From Marchantia polymorpha subsp. ruderalis (lineage: Eukaryota > Streptophyta > Marchantiopsida > Marchantiales > Marchantiaceae), in contig AP031354.1 of NCBI GenBank assembly GCA_037833965.1, forward strand, positions 16,346,001-16,410,000: DNA of 64,000 nucleotides, given 5' to 3'. The position numbers and the translations under genes were made by a program. The notes beneath the pieces were generated by a model. The model made no database searches, had not been told where the DNA came from, and saw nothing but the letters and a program-made list of their open reading frames with translations. Position 1 is the first letter of the stretch. Every line of letters starts with the position of its first letter. Positions 36,401 through 48,821 of this stretch are shown here, piece after piece.

Positions 36401-39400
36401 AATCAAAACGACAAATCAGAAGCCCAAACTAAAGATGTTTCAAAAGTTGTGACAGGAGAGAGAAGTAGCGTGGTGTAAAATAAGTGAGCGGATAGCTCTT
36501 GAAGTTACGTCGAACTTCAAGCTCTTCAAGTTACGTTCGGATGTCCTTGAAGCAATCGAGGACATCCGAACAGACAAGAGATCGACAGGTTTTAAGGTAC
36601 GCCAAACTTCAAACTCTTCAACGTCGTATTCAAAGCAATAGCTCATTAAGTACCAAGTACACATTCCTTTACTTCACAACAGACTGTAACCAGATCTGAC
36701 TAAGATAAGTTCTCAGTGATCAAAAAGATCCGAAAGAGAGTTACACTGATGTACAAACCACAACAAAAATAATTACTGACTCATGCGGCGTCAGTAGACT
36801 TCGGGTTAAAACAGGATCATGTTAGATATAAACATTACTTATATATTGTATGGAAAACTTTTATTCAGCCTTGAAGTGGCTTCTATGTGCTAAGACCAGG
36901 TCCCTCTCCCTAGCAATCCCAATTCGCAGAGGACTAAATAGAGATATTACCAAAACGGATTGCGCGACACACGCGTAGAGGATCATCCAAAAATGTTGAT
37001 TCTGGAGGTAATGGAGTGCTGATAACCCCCGCTTTCAGATCTCGTATGCCTGTAAAATTTTACCCACAAAATAAGTGACAATGAGTGTGTGGTACAAGAA
37101 ACTGTACATTTATGTATGTCATAGCCTGGAGAAATTAGACCCCATGACCACGCCGAGAGGTGCTAATAGCAACATGGGCCTAAACGAGTGAGATTGACAT
37201 ATAGTAAGGAGTGAATGAAACATCCATCGACTAAAAACAGTTGCAGATCCAAGGGTAGGCTCATGATCTGATTTCTCAGATCAACTTAATTCACCTCTCG
37301 TTGTAAAGTCCTCCACTTCCCTTGTATTGATATTGTAGAAAAGACTGGTCAAGACCTCAACAAAAACAACGTATGTTAAAACTAATGCCAACATTATTTC
37401 AATACGAAGCTTTATTTGTGTGATACCAACAAAAAACCCTCAGAAGATTTGGAGCACTGTTTCCTGGCTAACTGTAAAACTTAAACGGCATAGTCTTTGC
37501 AATTCAAAATGTGAGTAGACATAGACTTCTCTAATTTCTTCTTTTATTCAGCCTGTTTACAACATGGACAAATGTCAGCATCCTACCTCAAGTGTAATTA
37601 TCCAAGACATTCACAACGTCATACCTATTGATAGTCAAATCACGCCTGAGGGCATCTTGCTCGGGTGTACCAAACTCCTGCACAACACATGACTAGTACT
37701 GCTTAATCTCAAAGCCTCGTATGTTTACATGAGTTTATCTGTTTGTATTATGGTAAATTAGTCATCTAACAGATAAGATAGTAGATGATCAGCCATTGTG
37801 GGTTAGCATGCAAGAGAGCGAAGCAACTCAAATCTAGGTGTTACAACAGACGGTACCTACGAAGGGAGATGGCAAGAAACAAGGAAACGACAGAAAATTT
37901 GGGACCTGTCATGAAGGAACGGAAGAATTAAGTGAACGAAAGATAAATTGATGCGTAAGTGGAAGCCAAGGAGCAAAAGAAAAGTGGAATGTGGAAGGCA
38001 GCGAGGACACCTACTGTCTAACACTTAACAATTTGGAAAACTAGGTGTACAGTGTGAACGAACCAGTCCGAGGCAAGAATGTCCTCGGGTGACCATCAAC
38101 TATATTGGAAACGGAAGCATCCAATTCCCTCTTCTGTGGATCCGAGATGTATAGATTTCTGCACTGGAATGGACTGGGATGGCCTGAGGAGCCTGGTGTT
38201 GGGCCTCGAACTCGAGGCCCAAGAAGCCAAAGTGAAAACGATGGTTGTTCCTCAGACCTCTGTCAAATACTGCCTACCACAGTTCCTACGAGCAAGAACA
38301 GTATACCTAATGGAAAGAACAATAAACGATACCTTTGACTGGAAACAACGTGATTGAAAAACCACTAAACTTAGCTGAAAAACAACCATAAATGAAAAGC
38401 GAAAGAACAGTATTCCACTAAACTCAGCTGAAAAACAACCATAAATGAAAAGCGGAAGAACAGTATTCCACTGTAAAGAGTATTCAGGAATAACGAGAGC
38501 AATGTAATCGTCGTATGTGGATCTGTAAAGGAGTTCATGAGTCATTATAATCGGAGTACAAAACATTTCTATAATCTGATCGTCGAGAAGAAAAAGTAAA
38601 AAGGCAGAACTAAAACAGAAGATGGGCTTATGAACAAGCTCCCGCGGTGTGCGGATCACCTGTCACACTGATCGGATATTTCCCAGAAGTGAATACCCTA
38701 CAATGAACATCTTTCGAAGCATGCAAGAAGGAAGGGTACGAAAATGATGCGCCTAAGAAGGGTACAAAAATGATGCGTAGTGGTGGGTGCCATAGTTCCT
38801 GACTAATGGACCAGACGCAGTCGAGAGGTACATACAAGGGAATTTGATTCACTTGAGTCTTAATGATTCGTGATTTAGACTTCTAAGAAATCATAAACAG
38901 CACATGTGGAGGAGTTATGAGCTGAGTTAGCTAAAATGTGGCTCTCTTCGTTATTCGTAAATCTGTAACTCGAGTTTCGGAGCAGATAAGGAAACAGTAA
39001 AGTCCATAAAACAGCAATGGCCTCGTAGAGCAGATCCTTTTGTTTCAGTAAGAAGCATGATTGAAAGATCTCTGATTTGTAATAGAATGAGTATTTATTT
39101 TGAAGTTAGTCGATAACATACCATTTGAGGGATGCGGCTGTTGTCAGCATAAGTCTCAGCACGTAGATTCACAAAATCAATTGACATTCCCAAGATTCGC
39201 ATGTTGGCCGTTTCCAGGTGTTTGGACTGGTCTGGGTTGCTGCGTACAGGAAGAATTGGATTAGTCTCAGTTCACCGCTCGACTGATATCATAAAGTTGC
39301 ATTCAAGCATAAGCTGTGAGTTACAGAAGATATATTCAGCAGATATCTACTGCATGTTGATATTCAAAATTAACAAGGACCAATTTGATGCAAAGCCGAA

Positions 39401-40125
39401 GTTAAGTGCAGATTCTAGAATGCAAAGAGTGTATTTTGTGGCACACTGAGTGTCTGAGACTACCTCATTATTACACCAACACTGTGCGTCTCCTCCCCGA
39501 GGGACGCAAGGTACTCATTTACTTTCTCACAAAACTCCCGTCCAAGCATGTCATCGAGTGCGATGTCAATATCAGTAGAATCTTTCCCAAGGAGCTGCAG
39601 AGAATTACACACTAATTTAAGTGCAGACATCGAGTCATGGAAATTGTTAAAAATAATAAAGGCCAAAATGCACATAAAGTATAATTCCATGCCGATGAAA
39701 TGTATTGCTGAAGAAATGTACTGTACCTTGTCACGAACCCAACCTCCAGCCACACGAAGCTGAGTTTTCAAGTCAAATTTTTCCAAGACGGCAGTCAAGA
39801 TATTGAAGATTCGCTCTTCCAAATCTGTGAGCTGCACTCTGTCCCGTACCACATGTGCCATGGTGGTTGGGCGAGACTGCTGGAAGCTCGCTTGCGTAAC
39901 CTCCGTGCTCAATTGGGCAACGGCGAGGACTCTGGGCAAGTCTCCGAGCACGCTAATTCTGTTCGCAGGAACTAGGGAGGAGCAAAAGAATTTTGTGAAA
40001 GTTTTCGCTACAGTCGATTTTCTCGAAGGGAATGCCACAGCAGAAGCCGTCGAAATTCGAAGAAAAGGAGGCAAGCTACACAGCAGCGGTACAGCAGGCC
40101 TCAGGCTCAAACTCAAGAAAGCCAT
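33468..40125 (-). CDS. CCA-adding enzyme, tRNA nucleotidyltransferase (class II)
   Basis: It adds CCA to tRNA 3' ends. Fifteen exons on the minus strand: 40125-39727, 39594-39464, 39239-39122, 37677-37625, 37344-37295, 37049-36951, 36100-35991, 35739-35606, 35324-35255, 35033-34953, 34761-34699, 34548-34398, 34269-34084, 33839-33745 and 33569-33468 (TGA). All borders are GT-AG and every phase matches, giving 613 aa, close to the family length. Motifs: GGWVRDK and [10 protein letters not shown] (residues 127-143, the catalytic DxD), [13 protein letters not shown] block [30 protein letters not shown] (272-284), [11 protein letters not shown] and the C-terminal [15 protein letters not shown]. 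The first 88 residues are a basic, hydroxyl-rich organelle presequence. An in-frame Met at 89 (MAHVVRDRV) could start a cytosolic or nuclear form, as known for eukaryotic CCA enzymes. The Cys at 278 stands where Leu is usual. Confidence 0.95.
38362..38467. repeat. Tandem 53-bp duplication inside intron 3 of the CCA gene
   Basis: Two adjacent 53-bp copies begin with CCACTAAAC and contain AGCTGAAAAACAACCATAAA. They lie within the largest intron of the gene (37678-39121) and do not touch a splice site. A shorter repeat of about 25 bp (AAGAAGGGTAC.AAAATGATGCG) lies at about 38732-38780 in the same intron. Confidence 0.8.
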
Positions 40126-41180
40126 AACCCGACCAGCACCGTTCTCATCGTTGCATGAAACGCGTTACATGTACAGGGTATCGACAGATTCTTCAACTCC
40201 TCCTTAGTCTTACTTCCTCCGTACTCTCTCCCCGATTGCAAATACCAAGAGACACTCTCGACATTCCCTCGCGGATTTCCTCGTCCAATTTCCGTATTCT
40301 CCTCTCTCCTCTGCCTTTCTTTGTGACTTCTTTAACTTCTGGCATTTTCTTCTTCAGCGCCACTAATTTGATAGCAGGAAGAGTCTTTGTACCGGTACTC
40401 GTTTGTCCTCATCTGAGAACTAGTACACTCTGCCTTAACTGGGATTCCCGAATTTATCTACAGGAGAGGGGGTTAAGATTGAGAAAGTTGTCAGTATCTG
40501 AAGGAGTTTCATGAACTTTCAACTTCAACATGTTGGACCGCAGACTGTACGTCGTACAATAAGGTTATCTCCCACATCCTTGAATGTGAATATAGAGTAA
40601 GTCGAATATACCCTTGAACACAAAGCCGGGTACATCTATGCATGGTTTATGGCATTGCATTTACTCTATCAAAATGCGCTATGTCGTTTTACATCGTGTT
40701 AAAAGAGTTTCAGTCTATAATTGTGGAAAACTATTTTATTTTTGTCTTGAGTCAAGAGTAGCTTACGAAAGTTTACCCCAAACTCAATTTGCTCACAAGA
40801 CTCTCATCTAACTTTACTAAAAGAAATTTTATACAATATATTGCTGTTGCGGTAAGATCTATAATGTTTGGTTCTCTCAAGAACTTGTGTTCGATGTGAG
40901 TCTCAAGAACACCAAATTCTATATGTATAACTAAGATTCTTTTTCTGCAAGTGAACCATGAACTTAAGAGTCATTAACAATAAAACCTTAGTATTGTGTA
41001 TACAACTTAATTTTATTGAATATTATTTAGATTACCTGGCAACTATAAGATTACTCATGTGTGCAAGTGATGCAACCACTTACCATATTTTATGAAACCA
41101 TTAAAGTAAGCATTTGGTTCAAAATTTTCAATTGCTTCAATATCATTGCTTACAATACAATCATTTTATAAAAACTATAC
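40126..41180. other. CCA gene 5' flank, then AT-rich DNA
   Basis: The first few hundred bases are pyrimidine-rich and probably hold the promoter of the CCA gene. No defined element or second gene is seen. The rest is AT-rich. Confidence 0.4.
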
Positions 41181-41439
41181 TGTTAGCACTTAAATCAGAA
41201 TCACAAACAATAAAACAGAGAAATCAATGAGAGAGTATTCACAAGTTTATACAACAATGTAATGTAGTTCACCCATTGAGGGTTACGTACACTGGCAGGA
41301 AATTCAAGCACGCGTATATTGATCTGAGAAGTCTTATTGGTATAGAGTCAACTTAGAATTCTATACCCCATATAAGAATATTGCTAGCTAAACTTAACTA
41401 GCATGACGTTAATCCAAAACACACAACTTAACCTCAACA
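41181..41439 (-). repeat. Ty1/copia 3' LTR (259 bp)
   Basis: On the minus strand it starts TGTTGAGGTTAAG and ends AAGTGCTAACA, giving the TG...CA ends. It is immediately preceded by AAGTTAAGTGGGAGAT, a typical copia polypurine tract. A copia RNase H relic lies upstream in the same orientation at the expected place. The matching 5' LTR was not found. Confidence 0.75.
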
Positions 41440-42039
41440 ATCTCCCACTTAACTTATGTTGATGGAACAGTAAACTTCGTAACCTATATTATTATTATTC
41501 CGCAAGAAGTCTAAAAAAAAAATTGACACAAGGTTTCTTTTGATAACTAGAATTATCTAGAACTAAACGATAATCATAAATGTATAGTTTTAATATAAAA
41601 AGTTGACTGAAAAAACTACTATTATAAAGGTACAATAAACTTCGTGACTTATATTACTATGTGCATGAAATTTTAGAAGTAAACCTAGCACAAGATCACT
41701 CTTAATAATCTGAGTTAACTAGAACTAAGTTGTAATCATAACTTGAGTGAGTAATAAAGTAAAAAATCATCTGATAATCAAAGATACTATGATAGCAATG
41801 TTGAGTTTAACTCCAATTAATGAGTAACATCGGGCTTTAGCTATAAATAGCCAGGACGATCGCATGGGTGTGGATAAATATCTTGAGGTTTTTCATGTAC
41901 AGTGAGTCTTTTTGACCTGAAGTAAAGGTGCTCAAGTTCTGGGTGGACGTAACACTCCTACCGGAGGGTGAACCACGTTATTTTGGTGTTCATGTATTTC
42001 TCAGGTTTTACCGTGAGAAGCAAACTCTACCTTTGTTCC

Positions 42040-42390
42040 TCATGCATAGTAGCACAATATTGTCTTAAATTCTCTTAAAGAAATAACCGTAATCAACACA
42101 TTAGTTAGATTGAGTTTACCGTCCATTTTGACTAGCTAAATTATTTCATCAAAAATTGTTTGTCCGATAATATTATATATGATGTCGATGTGCTTCACCA
42201 TATTCTACATAATTTGATTCAGATCCATATGTAGAATACTCTGGCGATCAGAATAAAAATTGAACACGTATTATTTCAATCTCATCATTATGATCAAAAT
42301 CTTTAATCACTTAAATTTGTTTGATTCTTCTGATGCCGTCATATATTCGGCTTCCATTGTAGACAGAGCTATCACACCTCATAAATTTGT
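42040..42390 (-). pseudogene. Ty1/copia RNase H relic
   Basis: Read on the minus strand, the copia signature ALSTMEAEYMTASEES is recognisable, followed by a degenerate DRQSILHMDLNQIM and VKHIDIIYNIIGQ, which correspond to the DNQSA and KHIDxRYH blocks. Several stops interrupt it. It sits 0.6 kb upstream of the 3' LTR, as expected. Reverse transcriptase and integrase are missing or unrecognisable. Confidence 0.7.
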
Positions 42391-44574
42391 CATTTTATCT
42401 TTAGATGTCAAATTTGCCAAAATTAAATGGTTGCTTTTATATGTGAATTTTTGAATTTATGTCTTTATATCAAGACTCATAAAATTTGTTATTTTATTTT
42501 TTTAGATGCCAAATTTTCCAAAAATAAAAAATCAAACTTGTCAAAAATAAGTGGTTGTATTTATGTTTCATTTCTAACTTTATGGTTTTATAATCACAAT
42601 AGCAATTATTCAATAGTCGTTATGTGGTCACAATAATCCTGACGATGTAGTAGTTTGATCAGTTCAACCACCAACTTATCATTTTTAGGTATCATGGATT
42701 GTCAAACCCTCTCTCAGCAAAAGCACAAAGTCAAATGTGACCTCGTTCCTATTCAATGTTCGTCATATTGAATCAACACCATTACGACAGTCCAATGTTT
42801 GCTTTGCGTGCACATTGGACGTGAAAAACACGATGGAATAACCGCTAAAATACAACTCATAAAAAATGTGCAATTGTTCCAGTTTTCATTTTGTCTTGAA
42901 TGTTACAAAAGTTGTTTGCAATTCCAACACACTTATGACAGGACAAAAAACCTGACTTCTTAACAACATATAAACTAGCATACTTCAACAAGAATGACGC
43001 AATGAAAATCAATGTGTTTCTTGACAAGTATCGTGATAGTCTCATTTTTGATATGTTGAAGTCAGTCATTATTGATGATATTGTTGGAAATTTGTTTTGA
43101 AAATTTATATGAAGAAAATAATAATAATTTATCATCAAATCAAACATCATGAAAATGTTCAAGTTGTAAGAAGACAAACTGGACTTAGTCATCATCAAAA
43201 ATTTGTTGCTTTCAATCTCGCACTTGAACATTTGTCTTTTGGACTGTTGTTTTGTTATCATCTCTCATCATCTAGCATCGGAATTTGTGAAAGAATTCAA
43301 AGCTAGCGAATCTCAACGATCAAATGATATGGAAGTTTGTCTATGTGCTCTTGTTGTTGCCCTTAAGTTGATGTTCAACATCAACTACAAGACAACGTTC
43401 ACCGTTATGAATCAAAAACATGTATGGAAATTTTCATATTGATGCCTCTTGTTGGAGTTCTCGGAAGAAATCTTTGTAAAGATGATAAAGCAAAAACCAA
43501 AAGAGTGTGACTTTTGAGTTTAAGCAAACATAAACTTGACATAAAGCATAATAATCAAGAAGATACATTGGTTGCAAACTCTCAATATCACTCTATAGTT
43601 CCCACTACACAACATAGTTTTGAACAAATTAGATGTTATTCGAGAGAAGTGAAGATAATTATTCACCTACAAGTAGAAATTAAGAACAAAGTTAATTGAA
43701 GTTTAATCTAGAATCTATGAAAAATCATCCTTTTTTTCATTGCGACTACATGATAAAAGCTTCGTGAAATAGATTTCAAATATTTATGTAGACTTTGAAC
43801 AATTTAGTATGTGTGATGAGCTAAAACAATTCTCGCAGATTATAAAAATTTTCACTGATTTGCAAATCAACATAAAAGAGTTGTACAAAGTCATGAAAAT
43901 ATGAGAAAATTTGATTTGTTTGGTTCAAAATTTTTAAATTTTAAAAAGTACATATAGTACTTATAATTTAGGGTTTAAATCCTAAATACTAAATACTATT
44001 AGACTTGGATAATTAATTACCCATAATCACTTTTTGGAGTCATCCAAGTCTGATAAGCTACCTTATATACATATATAATTCTCAATATGTGAAGTATTCC
44101 ATAACATAATGAGGAAGTCGTCATCGGGTCTGATTTCACATAATTCAAAAAAAATTGCCTTCAAGGAGTGCTGCTGAACGAGAAGGAGGAAAAAGAAAAG
44201 AAAAAAAAAGTGTGCGAATCAATGTGGTCCATCCTAATATTTCAGTCCATGTAAAGTTATATCGTAGAACCAATCCTCCGAGTGTCTTGAAACTTGGGTT
44301 TCAAACGAGAGAAAGGAGCTATGAAAATGTTTCATTTAACATTATGTTTTGGAAACTCCAAAACTGTTGTACAAAATTTGAAATTTGTAACTCGATTTTG
44401 AAAGCTGGAATTTGCTTACCTTAGAATTAATCGTGCAAACCACATAGCTAGATAACTTAATGATTCACTAATATTCACAGTCCGCCTGCGAACACAAGAA
44501 TCACTCCCATTTTTATGTGGCAAGGATGAGAGACGGAAGATAGGCTCGCGCTTCTACGTGGCACTATGATTCAT
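42391..44574. other. AT-rich DNA with possible copia gag remnants
   Basis: On the minus strand around 42900-43260, a 134-codon frame ends in SGFLSCHKCVGIANNFC, loosely like a decayed CCHC knuckle, so part of this stretch may be copia gag joined to the RNase H relic by a deletion. A 10-bp inverted repeat (AGACTTGGAT, ATCCAAGTCT) lies near 44002-44051. Nothing else is recognised. Confidence 0.3.
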
Positions 44575-44962
44575 ACTGATTTCTGTCGTTTCCAACAGCA
44601 CGAATCAATGGGGCTTTTAAAACAGATTGAACACAAAAATATAACAATCCAAAACTACGTGTTTTCTCCGAGAGATTATTTTAGTTATATCTCACACACA
44701 AAGAAATTGAATTTTGAAAAATTTGAATCTTTTGCGGCCGATGTTCGGGAGTTATGGATTGATTATGAGTTATAAGTGACTACTTTGCCAAGACAATATA
44801 AAATCCATGTCAAACTATTTCACGTAGTTGCCGGAGTAAATATTGAAGTGCCGGAAGTAAAAAATAATTTGTTTGCTAATTCGTGTCGTTTCCAATAGCA
44901 CGAATCAATGGAGCCTTTCAAACAGAACAGAGACGAAAATAGAACAACCCAAAACTACGTGC
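44575..44962. repeat. 300-bp satellite array, left part
   Basis: About 1.3 monomers with landmarks TGTCGTTTCCAA.AGCACGAATC, CCAAAACTACGTG, GATTATTTTAGTTAT and GCCGGAGTAAATATTGAAG. The array resumes in phase at 56562, so it was one array split by the retrotransposon. Most monomers carry an 8-bp inverted repeat, GATTCGTG and CACGAATC. Confidence 0.85.
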
Positions 44963-44967
44963 ATTCC

Positions 44968-45375
44968 TGTAACACTAGGGTTTAGATAGAAGCTCACTCG
45001 AAGATAGAAACGTAAACTCTGAAGATGAGAGATACCAACAATGGTTCTCCTCTCCCTTATATAGCTCTCACCAACAAGTACAAGGTGATAAGATCTAATC
45101 CCCACCATCCATCCCACTCCTAGTGGATGGATGACGTGGCGGATAACCCTAACAAGCACACGGATCGCTGACGTGGCGCACCCAACTAACACACTCAATC
45201 CTTACCTACAAGCACATGGATTGATGACGTGGCACTGTCAACTAACACATCCACTCTGTACCTACCAAGTGCGCGGATCGCTGACGTGGCAGCTAGCTCT
45301 AGTGCACACTAAAGTATCTACATCAATATTTAGAGTAACCTCTACTTTAGTTCTAACTAACTAAAGATGGTTACA
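44968..45375 (-). repeat. 3' LTR of the outer chromovirus
   Basis: It begins TGTAACCATC (at 45375) and ends TGTTACA (at 44968) on the minus strand. A polypurine tract, AAAAGGAGGGAGGTT, lies just upstream at 45376-45391. A TATA box lies at 45057-45066 (TATATAAG on the minus strand), downstream of the ACGT-type repeats described separately. Confidence 0.93.
45132..45289 (-). promoter_or_regulatory. U3 enhancer-like repeats with four TGACGTGG elements
   Basis: TGACGTGG on the plus strand (CCACGTCA in LTR sense) occurs at 45132, 45169, 45225 and 45282. The last three lie in imperfect repeats of 56-57 bp with GGATYG.TGACGTGGC and TACCTAC. This ACGT-core octamer is a known class of plant bZIP binding site. 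The repeats precede the TATA box of the LTR. The same four sites occur in the inner element's 3' LTR at about 56080-56250. A regulatory role is inferred. Confidence 0.65.
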
Positions 45376-45427
45376 AACCTCCCTCCTTTTAAGATGCAAC
45401 GTCCTCGTTGCACATACGTTCAAACTC

Positions 45428-48331
45428 CTAAACTATCAAAGGTGCATTTGCTAAATTTTTAGCTGGTTCCCAAGTTGATTCATACGATGGATAGCCTTTC
45501 CATTGAATCAAATACTCTACTTTGGAATATTTATGACCTCGAATACGTTTCTTGAGTATCTTTTCTACCTCAAACTCCTCATGATCTGCTATCAAGGTTG
45601 GAAGAGGAGGTGGTGCTGGTTGGTTGATGAATTGTTTTGGTCGTGGTACATGTTTTCGCAATCGTGACACATGAAATACTAGATGTATTTTCATATGTGA
45701 CGGAAGTTCCAACTTGTATGACACTTCAGCAACACGCTTCAAAACCAAAAATGGATCAATGAACCTAGGGTTCAACTTTGGTGTTCCTACAAGAGACAAA
45801 TTCGTTGTACATAACCAAACATGATCTCCAACCTCAAAAACCACTTCTCTACGATGAGCATCGGCATGCTGCTTTTGCCGATTTTGAGCTATCACCAACT
45901 TCTCCTTGGCCTGATGTAGTCTTCGGTGAATATGCTCCACAAATTTGTTGACTGCTGCAACTTTGATCCAAAACTCCTCTCCTTTGGGAAGTCTCATCAA
46001 ACTTCAAGGAGTTATAGGATGAGCTCCATACATAAGAAAAAATGGAGACACTTTTGTGGATGCATTAACAGAATTGTTATATGCAAATTCCACAAGTGGC
46101 AAAAGGTTGTTTCACTCTTCTTGCTCTTCTAATGTGAATGCTCGTAGCATATCCTCTATGGTTCTATTTGCCCTCTTTGTTTGTCCATCCGTTTGAGGGT
46201 GATAGGCCATTGATATTGCTAGTTTTGTTTTGAAAAAACTAAACAAAGTTTTCCAAAATAAACTAGTGAAGTGAGTACCTCTATCCGTGATTAACACTTT
46301 GCTTAAGCCATGATTCACAAAAACTGCATCTAGATACAATTGAGCTAGTTGTGGAGCTGTTACTGTTTTTGTGGTTGGCCTGATGTGAATCATCTTGCTC
46401 AATTTGTCCACAAAAACCACCACTGAATCATGTCCTAAGAAAGTCCTTGGTAACTCACATACAAGATCCATGGTGACATGTTCCCACCACTGTTCGGGAA
46501 TAGGAAGAGACTGTAATAAACCCGTTGGTTTTTGATTACTTGCCTTGTTTTGTTGACAAGCAACACAACTTCAAACATAAGACTTCAGATCCTCACGTGT
46601 TTTGGATTAATAATACACTCGTTGTATACTCTCCACGGTTTTTTCCACTCCCACATGACCTGCAATGGCTGTATCATGACTTTCTGCCAAAATCATTGTG
46701 CGCAAATCGTGATCTTGTGGAATCCACATACGCTGATTGTAAAACGCCAAACCTCGAGATGTCTCTGCCTTTCCAGTTTGTAGTGCCCGAGTGATCTTTT
46801 CATCCTCCTTTGTGGCTTGTGACATCTTGCTCCACCAATCCGCCTGAATTTTCACTTCTGCAACATGATTCAAACAAGGCATGCGTGTGAGAGCATCTGC
46901 AAGTTGCTTCTTTCCCTCCACGTACACAATCTTCATGTTGAAGCGTTGACGCCACTCTGCCCATCGAATTTGTCGTTTGGACAGATACTTCTAAGTTTCC
47001 AAATAAATCAAGGGTTTATGATCAGTCTCCACCACAAACTCCTTATCATCCAAGTAATGCTTCCAATGTTTGGTTGCCAACGCGATGGCTAACTCCTCCC
47101 GTTCTGTCGTGTGATAATTTTGTTCCGCCGCCACCAACTTTCGAGAATAGAAAGAAACTTGATGTCATCCATCCTCCCATTTTTGTTGAAGTATGCCACC
47201 TACTGTTGTACCTGATGCGTCAGTGGCCAACTTGATAGAACGGTTAGGATCATACCACTTGAGAATAGGTGCGTGTAACAAAGCATCTTTCAATGCTTGA
47301 AAAGCTAACTCTTGAGCTCTTCCCCATCTCCATTTTTGACCTTGCCCTAATATGGAAGTCAAGGCCTGAGCTAGGCGAGCAAAACCTTTCACAAATCTAC
47401 GATAGAATCCAGTGAGCCCTAGAAAACTCTTCAATTGAGTTTGATCCTCAGGTGCTATCCATTTCTGAATGGCATCTATCTTCTCACTCATCACTTGGAT
47501 TCCTGTAGCTGTAACTCTATGACCCAAGTAACCTACTTCTGACTTGCCAAATTCGCATTTTGAAGCTTTGGCATACAATTGATTGTCTCTTAAAACTTGA
47601 AGTACCTCTCGTAAATGACTTCTATGATCACTCAAAGTTTTGCTATACATCAATATATCATCTAGAAAAACAATGACAAATTTATCTAGATAAGGGCGAA
47701 ACATATTGTTCATCAATCCCATGAATGTAGTTGGTGCATTAGTGAGATCAAAAGGCATCACTAGATACTCAAAGTGTCCATATCTAGTACGAAAAGCTGT
47801 CTTGTGAACATCTTCATCTGCAATTCGAATTTGATTGTAGCCGCTTCTCAGATCTAGCTTGGTGAAGTACTTCGCTCCTTGAAGTTGATCAAACAAATCA
47901 TCCATACGAGGTAATGGATATTTGTTTTTCACTGTTTGCTGATTCAACCCGCGATAATCGATACATAGTCTCATGGATTCATCCTTCTTCTTCACAAAGA
48001 GTACAGGAGCTCCATAAGGTGAAACACTTGGTTGAATGAATCCTTTGCTCAACATCTCCTCCACTTGAGCTTTGCATTCTTCCAATTCGCTTGGAGCCAA
48101 ACGATATGGAGCTTTGCAAGTTGGTGTACTTCCAGGTATCACCTCAATCTTGTGATCTACTCGCCTCTTTGGTGGTAATCCTGCAGGTAGATCATCTGGA
48201 AAAACATCTTTATACTCCATAAAAATGTCGTTCAAGGACTCCGGGATGTAAGGTTTGTCCGTGGACCCAATATCTCTTATAAGTCCAAGGAAACATACAT
48301 CATCTCTAGAAATGGATGTTGTACCCATCAC
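45428..48331 (-). pseudogene. Outer chromovirus pol: RT, RNase H, integrase, chromodomain
   Basis: Read on the minus strand: RT with [10 protein letters not shown] near 47640 (inside the 388-codon frame 48331-47165), RNase H with [12 protein letters not shown], a broken segment 47165-46936, the integrase H-H-C-C region and the DDE core in 46471-46112, then the chromodomain [20 protein letters not shown] in 46000-45428. The frame is cut by stops near 47165, 46990, 46607 and 46110, so no polyprotein can be made. Gly is replaced by Asp in the usual VMPFGL block. Confidence 0.88.
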
Positions 48332-48690
48332 AAAGAGGGGTAATTCCTATTCTGAGATCTAATTCTATCTCCATAGATTTTCCATCCACTACTTGTAATC
48401 ACTTTTCTTCTCCAATCTACCTTCGTATTATACTGTTCCATCCATGACATTCCAAGGATGACATCATATCGAGCTAAACGAATTACTCTCCACTCAATGC
48501 TCTCCTTGTATCTACCTATGGATAATTCTACACTCCGTGGTAGTGTTTCTATCACTTCAGTTTGGCCGTTTGGCAATTCAACTTCTTCACTCACGTCCTT
48601 CATCAACATCAAACCTAACTTTATAGCAACACTCCTTGATAGAAAATTCTTAGTTGCTCCAGGATCAATTAAAACTCTCACCTTGTGTCA
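48328..48690 (-). pseudogene. Outer chromovirus aspartic protease region
   Basis: The frame 48681-48328 starts with VRVLIDPGATKNFLS, the retropepsin active-site block (D-P-G-A where D-S-G-A is commoner). An in-frame TGA lies just before it (48690-48688). The protease frame ends in TGA overlapping the ATG of the RT frame (TGATG, 48330-48326). Both features are identical in the inner copy. Confidence 0.8.
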
Positions 48691-48821
48691 TTCCATGAAA
48701 CCGTTAGTGACAATGAGTTGAGCTTGCTTCTTACTCCTTCCATGAGCTCCCAACCATTGCCTTCTTCTAACCTCGACTTTTTTTCGCTTTGTAGAACCAG
48801 TAAGGCCGCGAGGCAAGATTA

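Noticed and set aside
36530..36566. 10-bp stem hairpin in an intron of the CCA gene as a microRNA precursor
   Set aside because: The stem is far too short for a plant microRNA precursor.
43097..43442. Short plus-strand ORFs as genes
   Set aside because: AT-rich, no family match, and antisense to a likely copia remnant.
44155..44424. 89-codon ORF with a lysine- and arginine-rich start
   Set aside because: Compositional. No homology, and it lies in AT-rich DNA beside the satellite.
46525..46794. Plus-strand ORFs inside the outer chromovirus
   Set aside because: They are antisense shadows of the integrase and RNase H region.
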